From Pullichristensenella sp963930055 (GTDB lineage: Bacteria; Bacillota; Clostridia; Christensenellales; Aristaeellaceae), in assembly GCA_963930055.1 (NCBI GenBank), contig CAWVKS010000004.1, positions 124,001-188,000 on the forward strand: 64,000 nucleotides of DNA. The letters run 5' to 3'. How positions within the stretch are numbered: the stretch's first letter is position 1; the number at the start of each line of letters is the position of its first letter. The notes under the pieces were generated by a model that saw nothing but the letters and a program-made list of their open reading frames with translations, ran no database searches and was not told where the DNA came from. Below are positions 33,848 through 42,149 of this stretch, piece after piece. Position numbers and translations under genes: made by a program.

Positions 33848-36800
33848 TCAATCGCCGTCGTCATCATCGTCGCCGAGGATCACATACGCCGCCTGATAAG
33901 GCGCGTCGTCCTCCTCGGGCGCAGGCGGCTGCGGCGTCGCGGCCTCGCCGCCGGACGCGCTCGCGCCGCCGGTGGGCTGCGGGGCGTCGCTGCCCGTCTG
34001 CCCGCCGTTTCCGGGGCGCTCGCCGTCGCCGAGCAGCTCCGCGTCGTCCCGCAATCCGGCCGATTCGCGGATCATCTCGATTTCGCGCGCCTTCATCTTC
34101 TCGCCGTTGACGATGTCGTAGAGCACAGGCACCACGAACAGCGTCATCAACGTCGCGTAGGTCAACCCGCCGATGGAGACGATGGCCATGGGCTGCATCA
34201 TCTCCGCGCCCATGCCCGTGCCCAGCGCCATGGTGGACATGCCCAGTATGGTGGTCAGCGCCGTCATGAGGATGGGGCGCAGGCGCATGCGGCCGGTCTC
34301 GACAAGCGCGTCCTTCTTGGACATGCCGCCGATGCGCAGCTGATTGACGCAGTCGACAAAGACGATGCCGTTGTTGACCACCACGCCCGCCAGCAGCAGG
34401 AAACCGACCATGGCCACCACCGAGAGGTCCATCCCGGTGAACAAAAGCGCCAGCAGGCCGCCGGTAAAGGCCAGCGGGATGGTGAACATGACGATGATGG
34501 GGGACTTGAAGGACTGGAACTGCGCCACCATGATGAGGAAGATAAACACCAGCGCCACGGCGATGACCAGCACCAGGTCGTCCATGATCGAGCGCACCGT
34601 CTCGTTCTCGCCGGAGAGGCTGACCGTGCAGCCCGCGGGCGGCGTATAGCCCTCAAGCGCTTCTTCCAGCACGTCGCTGACCTTGGAGAGCGCGTGCCCC
34701 TCGGCGGCGTTCAACGTCACGGTCACGGTGCGCTGCTGTTCGCGGCGGGCGATGCTGGAAAGGCTCATGCTTTCGTCCACCGTTGCGATGTCGCCGATGC
34801 GGAGCATCTTTACGCCGTCCTGCTGCGTCACTTCGATCTCGAGGTTTTCAATATCCTGCGGCCTGAGCGCCAGGTCGCGCCCGTCGGCCACGGTCAGGGG
34901 GTATTCCTTGCCGTCCAGCGTCACCTGCGTGATCTCCTGCGCGCCGGCCAGCTTCGTGGCCACGAACTGGTATATCTGCGCCACGGTGAGCCCCTCTTCG
35001 TTGGCGGCGTCCTTGTTGACGGTCACGGTCAGCTCCGGCGCGCTCTCTTCAAGCCCGTCGGAGACATCCCCTGCGCCTTCCACGCCGCGGGCGATTTCCG
35101 CCACTTCCGTGGCGGCCTGCCGCAGCGTTTGCAGGTCGTCGCCCTCTATGTTGATGGAGATGCCTTCGCCGCTGAGCATGGAGATGTCCATGGAGCTGGT
35201 CTGCACGCTCACTTCCAGGCCCTGCCGCGCGGCCAGCGCGGAGATGTCCGCGCCGATCTCATCGTTGGTGCGCTCCATGGCCTCGTCGACGATGATGTAG
35301 TAGGTCAGGCTCTCGCCCAGGCCTTCTTCTCCGCCGCCGATGCCCATCATCGAGCCGGAGGTCATGCCCACCGCTTCCACGGAGGGCACGCCCAGCATGC
35401 CGTCCATGAGCGCCATGGCGGCGTCCTCTTTTTCGTCCTCAGCCATGCCATCGGCGAATGTCAGCGTGGCGTTCATCTGCGGGGAGGAGACTTCGGGCAT
35501 GAAGGACATGCTCATCTGCATCGTCTCCCAAACGCTGTACCCCAGCAGCGCCACCGCCAGCAAAAGCACCAGTACCTTGGCCTTCAGCGCTCCGCGCAGG
35601 AGCTTCGCGTAGCCGCGCCGCACCGCCTCAAAGCGCTCCTTGTGCGGCTTGCCGCGCTTGAGCACCGACGCGGACATCGTCGGCACCACCGTCATCGCCA
35701 CCAGCAGGCTGGCCAGCAGCGAGTAGGTGATGGTAAGGCCGATATCGCTGAACAGGTCGCGCGTGATGCCCTGGACGAACACCACCGGCAGGAACACGCA
35801 CACCGTGGTCAGCGTCGAGGCGATGAGCGCGCCGGAGATCTGCCGGACGCCCTCCACGCAGGCGCGCAGCACCGGCACGCCCTCCTCGTTGTGCAGGCGG
35901 TAGATATTCTCGATGGCGACGATGGAGTTGTCCACCAGCATGCCGATGCCCAGCGCCAGCCCTGAGAGGGAGAGCACGTTGAGCGTGATGCCTGTGAAGT
36001 ACATGGCCACAAAGGCGATGACCACGCTGATGGGGATGGACAGGGCGATGATGAGCGTCGGCCGGAAGTCGAGCAGGAACAAAAGCAGCACGAGTATGGC
36101 CAGCGCCGCGCCCCAGACCAGGTTGCTGAGCACCGAATCGATGACGATGTCTATGTAGTCGCCCTGGTTCATCAGCTCCATGAACGAAAGGCCGTCGTAC
36201 TGCTGCGACAGCGCGCCCAGCTCCTCGGTGATGCGCCCGGCCACGTCCGCCGTGGACTGGTTGCTCTGCTTCTGGAAGGAGAGCAGCATGCCGTCCTCGC
36301 CGTTGACCCTGGTGAACACCTCGTCGGCGTTGTCGACGATCTCCACGCTGGCTACGTCCGAAAGGCTGACCACGTCCACCGATTCCATGCCCAGGGAGAA
36401 CAGCCGCATGTTTTTCAGCTCGTTCAGCGATGTGAATTCGTCGCCCACGCGCACCATGTAGCTTTCCTCGCCCTGGCCGACATAGCCGGCGGGCATGGAG
36501 AAATTCTGCGCGCCGATCATCGCCGAGACCATCTCCATGGTGATGACGCCGTCCAGACCCGCATCCTCCAGCGCCGCGTCGCGCTGTTCGTAGAATTCGC
36601 TGCGCGCCTCGGCGAGTTCGGCGTCGGCGCTGCTCAACTGGCTCTCGGCGTCGGCAAAGGCGCTCAGGGCCTGCGAGCGCGCCGAAGCAAGCGCCGCGCG
36701 CGCGTCCCCGATGCTGGTGTCCTCGTCCACGCCCTCGATCAGGCCGCCGGGGATGATGCCTTCCTCCAGTTTGGAAAGCGCGCCCTCCAGCTGGGCAAGG

Positions 36801-38881
36801 CCGGCGGCGAGCTGCGCCCTGGCTTCGGAGAGCATGGCGTACTGCTGGGCGTAGGCGTCCTCGTCCGCGGCCAGCTGGAGGAGTTTGTAGGCTTCGGAAC
36901 CTTCGATGGCGGCAATGGAGGCGTCCAGCGAAGAAACATCTTCGCTCAGCGCTGCGATCTGCGCCGCGCGCTCGTCATCGGGCAGGCGGCCGGCCTCCAG
37001 GGAGGCGATGGTCGCGTCCAGCGTTTCCACTTCCGCGTCGATGGCCTCGATCTGCCGCCGCGCTTCCTCGATGCGCTGCTGCGTATCCTCGCCGTCGCCC
37101 GTGGCTTCCAGCGATTCAAGCGCCTCCCGGTATTCGGCCAGGCGGGCTTTATTGGCTTCGTTCTCCTGCGCCAGCGCGTCGCGCTCGGCGCTGCGCCCGT
37201 CGATCTGCGCCTGCAAAGCGGCCAGCGCGGCCTGCGCCTCGGCGAGCTGCTGCCTGAGTTCTTCCACGGATGCTTCCACGGATACTTCCTCGGCCACCGC
37301 AACGCCGCCGAACATGTCCGGCAGGGAGCCGCCGTCCTGGCTGCCCATGGCCAGTTCCGGGGAGCTGATGACCGGCGGTTCGCTGGCGCTCGGCGCGGGA
37401 GAGACAGTGGCGGAAGCCTCCGGCGTCGCGGAAGGTTCGGGAGACGCGGAGGGAATAGGAGACACGGAAGGTTCGGGAGACACGGAGGGAATAGGAGACA
37501 CGGAAGGTTCAGGAGACACGGAGGGAATGGGAGAGACAGAAGGTTCAGGAGACGCGGAGGGAATAGGAGACGCGGAGGGTTCGGGAGACGCGGAGGGTTC
37601 GATGGACACGGAAGGCACGGGGGAGACGGATGGCCCGGGCGTGGCCTCCGCCCCGGCGATCTGCGCCTCCAGCGCCGCGATGCCCGCCTCCAGCGCGCCC
37701 GCCTGCGCATTCAGCGCGGCAAGTTCTTCCTCCAGCGCCGCAAGGCCGGCCTCGTCCTCCGCCACCTGCGGCTCCAGCGCGGCGATCTGCGCGCGCAGCG
37801 CCTCAGGGTCGCGCAGCGTCTGTTCCTCTATATAGGTCTCGAGCCCGGCGCGCTGGGCGAGCAATTCCTCGCGCCGGGCGACGGCTTCTTCGTATTGCGC
37901 CTGCGCTGCGGGGTCGGTCACGGCGTTTTGCAGCGCTTCCAGCTGCGCCTGCTTTGCCTCGCGCTGCACGCGCAACGCGGCGAGCTGGCTGTTGAGGGCT
38001 TCCAGCTGCGCCTGCTGCTCCGGGGTAAGGTCGGTCAGCGCTTCCATGGCGGCGATGGCGTCCTCCGTCTGCGCAAGCTGTGTTTGCAGCTGGTCGCGCT
38101 GCGCCTGTGCCTGGGCAAGCGGCCCGGAAAGCGCTTCGTCGGAGAGCTGGGAAAGCATGCCGTCGATCTGCGAAAGGGCGTTGCTCTTCTCGCGCGCGAG
38201 CAGGCGCTTGCCCTCGGAAAGCTGGGATTGCGCCTCGTTGAGCTGCGCTTCCACGTCGGCCAGTTCCTCATCCACCTCGCGGAGGATGAGGCTGTTCAAA
38301 AGCTCGATGCGGCTTTCGTCGATGGTGATGGCGACGCTCTGTTCCACCGCGCCGGAGACAGACACGGAGGCCACGCCGTCGATGCCCTCCAACCTGGGCA
38401 GCAGCGTTTCATCCACGAAGTCCGTCAGCTCCCGCACGTCCGCCCCCTCCAGGGACACGGAGGCGATGGAGACCGGCAGCATGTCCGGGTTGATCTGCAT
38501 CACAACCGGCGCGCCCACCGAGTCGCTCCACGAGCCGCGCAACATGTCGATCTGCGAAGAGAGCTCGATCATTACGCCGTTCATGTCCACGCCGCTTTCA
38601 AATTCCATGATAATAATGGAAAGGTTCTCCGCGGAGGTGGAGGTGATGTTGTCGATGCCGGACAGCGTGGCGAACGAGGCTTCCATCGGCCGCGTTATGT
38701 CGCTCTCCACCTGTTCCGGCGTCGCGCCCACATACGTCGTATATACGGCCACATAGGGAAGGTCCATGTTCGGCAACAGGTCGGTGCTCATGTTGGTAAA
38801 GGAAATGACCCCCAGCACGATGACCAGTATGATGCCGACAATGACGGTATAGGGCTTTTTGACGCTGAATTTTGACAACAT
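33848..38881 (-). CDS. RND-family efflux permease with a giant coiled-coil insertion
   Basis: 1,677-residue member of the AcrB/HAE family, about 600 residues longer than normal. The frame is standard: N-terminal helix (about 10-30), porter segment with YVGATPEQVESDITRPME, central membrane bundle (LVWGAALAILVLLLFLLDFR, GIGMLVDNSIVAIENIYR and GLTITYSLLASLLVAMTVVP), second porter half (GMTSGSMMGIGGGEEGLG) and the C-terminal bundle (FLLLAGVVVNNGIVFVDCVN). Between residues about 200 and 775, inside the second porter subdomain, lies a Gln/Ala/Glu-rich heptad-like coiled coil in two arms, joined by a roughly 85-residue Ser/Pro repeat (units of SPEPSVSPIPSV, about residues 415-500). The tail ends in an acidic DDDDDGD. 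No separate adaptor gene adjoins, so the built-in hairpin may replace an adaptor by spanning the cell wall. Gram-positive RND pumps are linked to lipid or surfactant export; the substrate here is unknown. RBS GGAGGG. Confidence 0.92.
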   Translation of the reverse strand: MLSKFSVKKPYTVIVGIILVIVLGVISFTNMSTDLLPNMDLPYVAVYTTYVGATPEQVESDITRPMEASFATLSGIDNITSTSAENLSIIIMEFESGVDMNGVMIELSSQIDMLRGSWSDSVGAPVVMQINPDMLPVSIASVSLEGADVRELTDFVDETLLPRLEGIDGVASVSVSGAVEQSVAITIDESRIELLNSLILREVDEELADVEAQLNEAQSQLSEGKRLLAREKSNALSQIDGMLSQLSDEALSGPLAQAQAQRDQLQTQLAQTEDAIAAMEALTDLTPEQQAQLEALNSQLAALRVQREAKQAQLEALQNAVTDPAAQAQYEEAVARREELLAQRAGLETYIEEQTLRDPEALRAQIAALEPQVAEDEAGLAALEEELAALNAQAGALEAGIAALEAQIAGAEATPGPSVSPVPSVSIEPSASPEPSASPIPSASPEPSVSPIPSVSPEPSVSPIPSVSPEPSVSPIPSASPEPSATPEASATVSPAPSASEPPVISSPELAMGSQDGGSLPDMFGGVAVAEEVSVEASVEELRQQLAEAQAALAALQAQIDGRSAERDALAQENEANKARLAEYREALESLEATGDGEDTQQRIEEARRQIEAIDAEVETLDATIASLEAGRLPDDERAAQIAALSEDVSSLDASIAAIEGSEAYKLLQLAADEDAYAQQYAMLSEARAQLAAGLAQLEGALSKLEEGIIPGGLIEGVDEDTSIGDARAALASARSQALSAFADAESQLSSADAELAEARSEFYEQRDAALEDAGLDGVITMEMVSAMIGAQNFSMPAGYVGQGEESYMVRVGDEFTSLNELKNMRLFSLGMESVDVVSLSDVASVEIVDNADEVFTRVNGEDGMLLSFQKQSNQSTADVAGRITEELGALSQQYDGLSFMELMNQGDYIDIVIDSVLSNLVWGAALAILVLLLFLLDFRPTLIIALSIPISVVIAFVAMYFTGITLNVLSLSGLALGIGMLVDNSIVAIENIYRLHNEEGVPVLRACVEGVRQISGALIASTLTTVCVFLPVVFVQGITRDLFSDIGLTITYSLLASLLVAMTVVPTMSASVLKRGKPHKERFEAVRRGYAKLLRGALKAKVLVLLLAVALLGYSVWETMQMSMSFMPEVSSPQMNATLTFADGMAEDEKEDAAMALMDGMLGVPSVEAVGMTSGSMMGIGGGEEGLGESLTYYIIVDEAMERTNDEIGADISALAARQGLEVSVQTSSMDISMLSGEGISINIEGDDLQTLRQAATEVAEIARGVEGAGDVSDGLEESAPELTVTVNKDAANEEGLTVAQIYQFVATKLAGAQEITQVTLDGKEYPLTVADGRDLALRPQDIENLEIEVTQQDGVKMLRIGDIATVDESMSLSSIARREQQRTVTVTLNAAEGHALSKVSDVLEEALEGYTPPAGCTVSLSGENETVRSIMDDLVLVIAVALVFIFLIMVAQFQSFKSPIIVMFTIPLAFTGGLLALLFTGMDLSVVAMVGFLLLAGVVVNNGIVFVDCVNQLRIGGMSKKDALVETGRMRLRPILMTALTTILGMSTMALGTGMGAEMMQPMAIVSIGGLTYATLMTLFVVPVLYDIVNGEKMKAREIEMIRESAGLRDDAELLGDGERPGNGGQTGSDAPQPTGGASASGGEAATPQPPAPEEDDAPYQAAYVILGDDDDDGD

Positions 38882-39012
38882 GCGAAATTCCCTCCTGAGA
38901 ATACATTATAGCGGCAAAGGAGAACGATTTCCAGCACCTTTTTATATTACCATAAAAATATAGAGCCTCTGCCAAGCTTTGGACACATTGCCGCGCATAG
39001 AAAAATCATAAC

Positions 39013-39062
39013 TTGACAAACTGAAAAACAGGGCTATACTATGAAAATGAAATTGAATTTCA
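39013..39062 (+). promoter_or_regulatory. promoter and palindromic operator (probable Zur box) of the zinc uptake operon
   Basis: TTGACA (39013-39018), 16-base spacer and TATACT (39035-39040). Immediately downstream is a perfect 7-1-7 palindrome TGAAATTGAATTTCA (39048-39062), covering the likely transcription start. Fur/Zur-type repressors bind AT-rich palindromes of this form in this position, and a Fur-family gene is second in the operon, so zinc-dependent autorepression is likely. Which metal is inferred from the transporter type. Confidence 0.75.
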
Positions 39063-39081
39063 GATTGGGATGATAAACGCC

Positions 39082-39987
39082 ATGCGCAAGTGTATTTCGC
39101 TGCTTCTTACGCTTTGCCTGCTCTTTTCCGCCTGCGCGGCGGGGGCGGAAGAGGGGGAAGGGGCGCTTTCCGTCGTCGCCACGGACTTTCCCTGCTATGA
39201 CCTTGCCCGGCAGGTGCTGGGCGGGGATGAAAATCTCACGCTGCTCATCCGCCCCGGCATGGATACGCATACCTACGAGCCTACGCCCGCGGACGCCATG
39301 GCCGTCTACGAGGCCGACGCGCTCATCTACATCGGCGGCACGAGCGACGCCTGGGTGGAGGATATGCTCCGCGACGCGCCGGGCGTCGCCGCCGTGCGCC
39401 TGATGGACAGCGTGCGCCCCCTTGAGGAGGAACACGCCGACCATGGCCACGAGGACGTCTCCTACGACGAGCACATCTGGACGTCGCCGGTCAACATGCG
39501 CGCCATGCTCGCAAGCGTCGAAGAAGCTCTCTGCGCCGTCGACCCGCAAAACGCTGCGCGTTACCGCGCCAACGCCGCGGCCTACGACGCGCAGCTGGCC
39601 GCGCTCGACCAGGATTTCCGCGACCTCGTTTCCGGCGCCGCGCGCACGCAGCTGGTCTTTGCCGACCGCTTTCCGTTCCTGTATTTCGCCCGCGAATACG
39701 GCCTTTCCTACATTTCCGCGTTCCCCGGCTGCGCGGAGGAATCCCAGCCCGGCGTGCAGGCCGTGGCCGCGCTCATCGACGCCGTGGAGAAGGGCGGCGC
39801 GCCCGTTATCTACGTCATCGAGATGTCCACGCGGGACGTGGCCCGCGCCGTATCCGAACAGACAGGCGCCGCGGTCGTGGAAATGCACTCCTGCCAGAGC
39901 GTCACCGGCGAGGAATTCGAGGCGGGGGAGACCTACGTCTCCCTGATGACGCGCAACCTCGGGGCGCTGAGGGAGGGGTTGTACTGA
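39082..39987 (+). CDS. znuA: zinc ABC transporter substrate-binding lipoprotein (ZnuA/AdcA-like)
   Basis: Cluster A-I solute-binding protein of 301 residues. A signal sequence ends at Cys in LFSACAAG, a likely lipidation site. Metal ligands of the family are visible: His in DTHTYEPTPAD near residue 62, a His-containing acidic loop EEEHADHGHED near residue 120, and DEHIWTSPVNM (His near 133). The His/Asp-rich loop is typical of zinc rather than manganese binders. ATG 39082 is preferred over 39070, which would sit directly on the GGGATGA site. It captures zinc outside the membrane and hands it to ZnuB. It is the first gene of the operon, downstream of a palindromic operator, and overlaps the regulator start by one base. 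Confidence 0.88.
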   Translation: MRKCISLLLTLCLLFSACAAGAEEGEGALSVVATDFPCYDLARQVLGGDENLTLLIRPGMDTHTYEPTPADAMAVYEADALIYIGGTSDAWVEDMLRDAPGVAAVRLMDSVRPLEEEHADHGHEDVSYDEHIWTSPVNMRAMLASVEEALCAVDPQNAARYRANAAAYDAQLAALDQDFRDLVSGAARTQLVFADRFPFLYFAREYGLSYISAFPGCAEESQPGVQAVAALIDAVEKGGAPVIYVIEMSTRDVARAVSEQTGAAVVEMHSCQSVTGEEFEAGETYVSLMTRNLGALREGLY

Positions 39988-40439
39988 TGCGCGGCGAATA
40001 CCAGACCCGCCAGAAACGGGAGATGACGCGCTTTCTGTCCGCGCACGCCATGCAGTGCTTCACCAGCGAGGAGCTGGCGCGCGCCATGGAGGCCGAGGGC
40101 GTCCACGTGGGATTGACCACGGCCTACCGCTTCCTCGAATCCCTCTGCCGCCAGCAGACTGCCCGCCGCTATCAGGACGCGCGGGGCCTGACCAGATACC
40201 AGTACCACGGCGGCGACGACGCGTGCGACAAGCACTTCCACGTCATGTGCGCGCGCTGCGGCAACATGTTCCACGTCGATTGCGAGATGGCCGGCAAGCT
40301 TGCCGAGCACCTCTACGCCGAGCACGGCTTCCGCCTGGACCCGCGCGAGAGCGTGCTGGTGGGCGTGTGCGAAGATTGCCAGAAGGGAGGGGACGCGCAT
40401 GGCGCTGATGGAGCTCCGGGATGTGACCGTGGCCTATGA
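39987..40439 (+). CDS. zur: Fur-family metalloregulator, probable Zur
   Basis: 150-residue repressor of the Fur family. An N-terminal winged helix includes TRFLSAHAMQCFTSEELARAM and VGLTTAYRFLESL (recognition helix). The C-terminal dimerisation domain has HFHVMCARCGNMFHVDC and VCEDC, the two CxxC pairs of the structural zinc. Position within a znuA-znuC-znuB operon makes zinc sensing most likely, though Fur or PerR specificity cannot be ruled out by sequence alone. Its coding region overlaps the start of the ATPase gene by 41 bases, indicating tightly coupled expression. Confidence 0.88.
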   Translation: MRGEYQTRQKREMTRFLSAHAMQCFTSEELARAMEAEGVHVGLTTAYRFLESLCRQQTARRYQDARGLTRYQYHGGDDACDKHFHVMCARCGNMFHVDCEMAGKLAEHLYAEHGFRLDPRESVLVGVCEDCQKGGDAHGADGAPGCDRGL

Positions 40440-41085
40440 GGGCCACGCCGCCGTGGAACACGTGAGCCTGAAACTCGAGCGCGGCGAATATACGGTGATG
40501 CTCGGCCGCAACGGCTCGGGCAAGTCCACGCTGATGCGCGCCATGCTCGGCCTAGTGCGCCCCAGGGGCGGGCAGATCCTCGTCGGCGACGGCCTGCGGC
40601 GCGACCATATCGGCTACATGCCGCAAAAGACGCAGGCGCAGCGCGATTTCCCCGCCGCCGTGGAGGAAGTCGTGCGCTCCGGCCTCATCAACCGCCTGGG
40701 GCGACGCGTTTTCTACAACGCGGAGGAAAAAAAGCGGGCGCTTGACAACATGCGCCTGCTGGGCATCGAAGGGCTGCGCAAAGCCTCCTACGCCGCGCTG
40801 TCCGGCGGGCAGCAGCAGCGCGTGCTGCTGGCGCGGGCGCTGTGCGCCGCGGACGGCCTGCTGATGCTCGACGAGCCCGTGTCCGCCCTCGACCCGGAGG
40901 CCACGGAGGGCTTTTACAGCGTCCTGCGCATACTCCACCGCGAGCGCGGCATGGCCATTTTGATGATCTCCCACGATGTGCAGGCCGCCGTGCGCGATGC
41001 CGACAAGGTGGTGGTGCTCGACCGCGAGGTGCGCTTTGACGGCACGCGCGCGGCCTATGCGCAATGGAGGAAGGACAATGCTTGA
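40399..41085 (+). CDS. znuC: zinc ABC transporter ATP-binding protein
   Basis: 228-residue cytoplasmic ATPase: Walker A GRNGSGKST near residue 37, Q-loop YMPQKTQ, signature LSGGQQQRVLLARAL, Walker B GLLMLDEPVSALD and the switch His in ISHD. The pattern fits the ATPases of cluster A-I metal transporters. The start lies within the 3' end of the regulator gene and is preceded by GGGAGGGG. It energises zinc uptake with the permease encoded next (8-base overlap). Confidence 0.93.
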   Translation: MALMELRDVTVAYEGHAAVEHVSLKLERGEYTVMLGRNGSGKSTLMRAMLGLVRPRGGQILVGDGLRRDHIGYMPQKTQAQRDFPAAVEEVVRSGLINRLGRRVFYNAEEKKRALDNMRLLGIEGLRKASYAALSGGQQQRVLLARALCAADGLLMLDEPVSALDPEATEGFYSVLRILHRERGMAILMISHDVQAAVRDADKVVVLDREVRFDGTRAAYAQWRKDNA

Positions 41086-41896
41086 AACGGTGCTCTCATA
41101 TCTTCAATATCCCTTCATGCAGCGCGCCCTCGTCGTCGGCGCGCTGGTGAGCCTCTGCGCGGCGCTGCTCGGCGTCAGCCTGGTGCTCAAGCGCTATTCA
41201 ATGATCGGCGACGGCCTTTCCCACGTGGGTTTCTGCGCCCTGAGCATCGCGGCGGCGGCCAATCTCGCGCCGCTCGCGGTGGCCATCCCCGTGGTGATGG
41301 CGGCGGCGTTTGTGCTTTTGCGCCTCAACGAGCGCACGCGCGTCAAGGGCGACGCGGCCATCGCCATGTTTTCCACCACCGCCGTGGCCGTCGGCGCAAT
41401 CGTCATCTCCATGACCAGGGGCATGGGGGAGGTCAGCGACTACCTCTTTGGCAAGATACTGTCCCTTACCGATTCGGACGTGGCCATCTCCATCGGCCTG
41501 TGCGCGGCGGTGCTGGCCATTTTCATCTTCCTCTACCAGCGCGTGTTCGCCATCACATTCGACGAGCCCTTCGCCCGCGCCACCGGCACGCGCGTCGGCG
41601 CGCTCAATACGCTCATCGCCCTGCTCACGGCGGTGACAATCGTCATCGGCATGCGCATGATGGGCACCATGCTCATCTCCAGCCTCATCATCTTCCCGCC
41701 GCTGACGGCCATGCGCGTATTTGGGCGCTTCCGGGATGTCGCCATCGGCGCGGGCGTCGTCGCCGTCGTTTGCTTCCTTCTCGGCATCCTCCTGAGCAGC
41801 GCGTTCGAGCGCATGCCCGCCGGGGCCTGCGTGGTGGCGGTCAACGCCGCGATGTTCGCCGTTTTTTCCTGCGTGGGCGCGCTCCGCCGGCGCTGA
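41078..41896 (+). CDS. znuB: zinc ABC transporter permease
   Basis: 272-residue integral membrane protein of the ABC-3 family with about eight hydrophobic helices. Landmarks are YPFMQRALVVGALVSLCAAL at the N-terminus, KRYSMIGDGLSHVGF, a conserved block for metal permeases, and MRMMGTMLISSLIIFPPLTA. Works as a dimer with the ATPase. RBS GGAGGAAGG lies inside the upstream gene's end. It is the last gene of the zinc operon, and a roughly 250-bp non-coding stretch follows. Confidence 0.93.
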   Translation: MLETVLSYLQYPFMQRALVVGALVSLCAALLGVSLVLKRYSMIGDGLSHVGFCALSIAAAANLAPLAVAIPVVMAAAFVLLRLNERTRVKGDAAIAMFSTTAVAVGAIVISMTRGMGEVSDYLFGKILSLTDSDVAISIGLCAAVLAIFIFLYQRVFAITFDEPFARATGTRVGALNTLIALLTAVTIVIGMRMMGTMLISSLIIFPPLTAMRVFGRFRDVAIGAGVVAVVCFLLGILLSSAFERMPAGACVVAVNAAMFAVFSCVGALRRR

Positions 41897-42048
41897 GGCG
41901 GGCGTCAGTGCGCCAAAGCCTGCGGCCGCAAGGGCCGCCGGAGAAACGGTTTTGCCAGTATACGCGCGCCGGCATGCGCCAAACGGCACAGCCGGCATTT
42001 TTTGCGCCTGGATGCGACACATTATTTTTGTGTTGTGACGGCTGGGTA

Positions 42049-42077
42049 TTGACGTAAATCTTTATACAAATTATACT
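42049..42077 (+). promoter_or_regulatory. sigma-A promoter of the HTH-protein gene
   Basis: TTGACG (42049-42054), 17-base spacer, TATACT (42072-42077), in an AT-rich patch that stands out from the GC-rich surroundings. A second TATACT-like box lies 10 bases further on. It is 72 bp upstream of the next gene. Confidence 0.75.
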
Positions 42078-42149
42078 ATTTATACTATAATTTGATCGGC
42101 ACGCCTAAGAAGCTGTTTATGGACAGGAAGGACACACAGGGGGAAGCAA

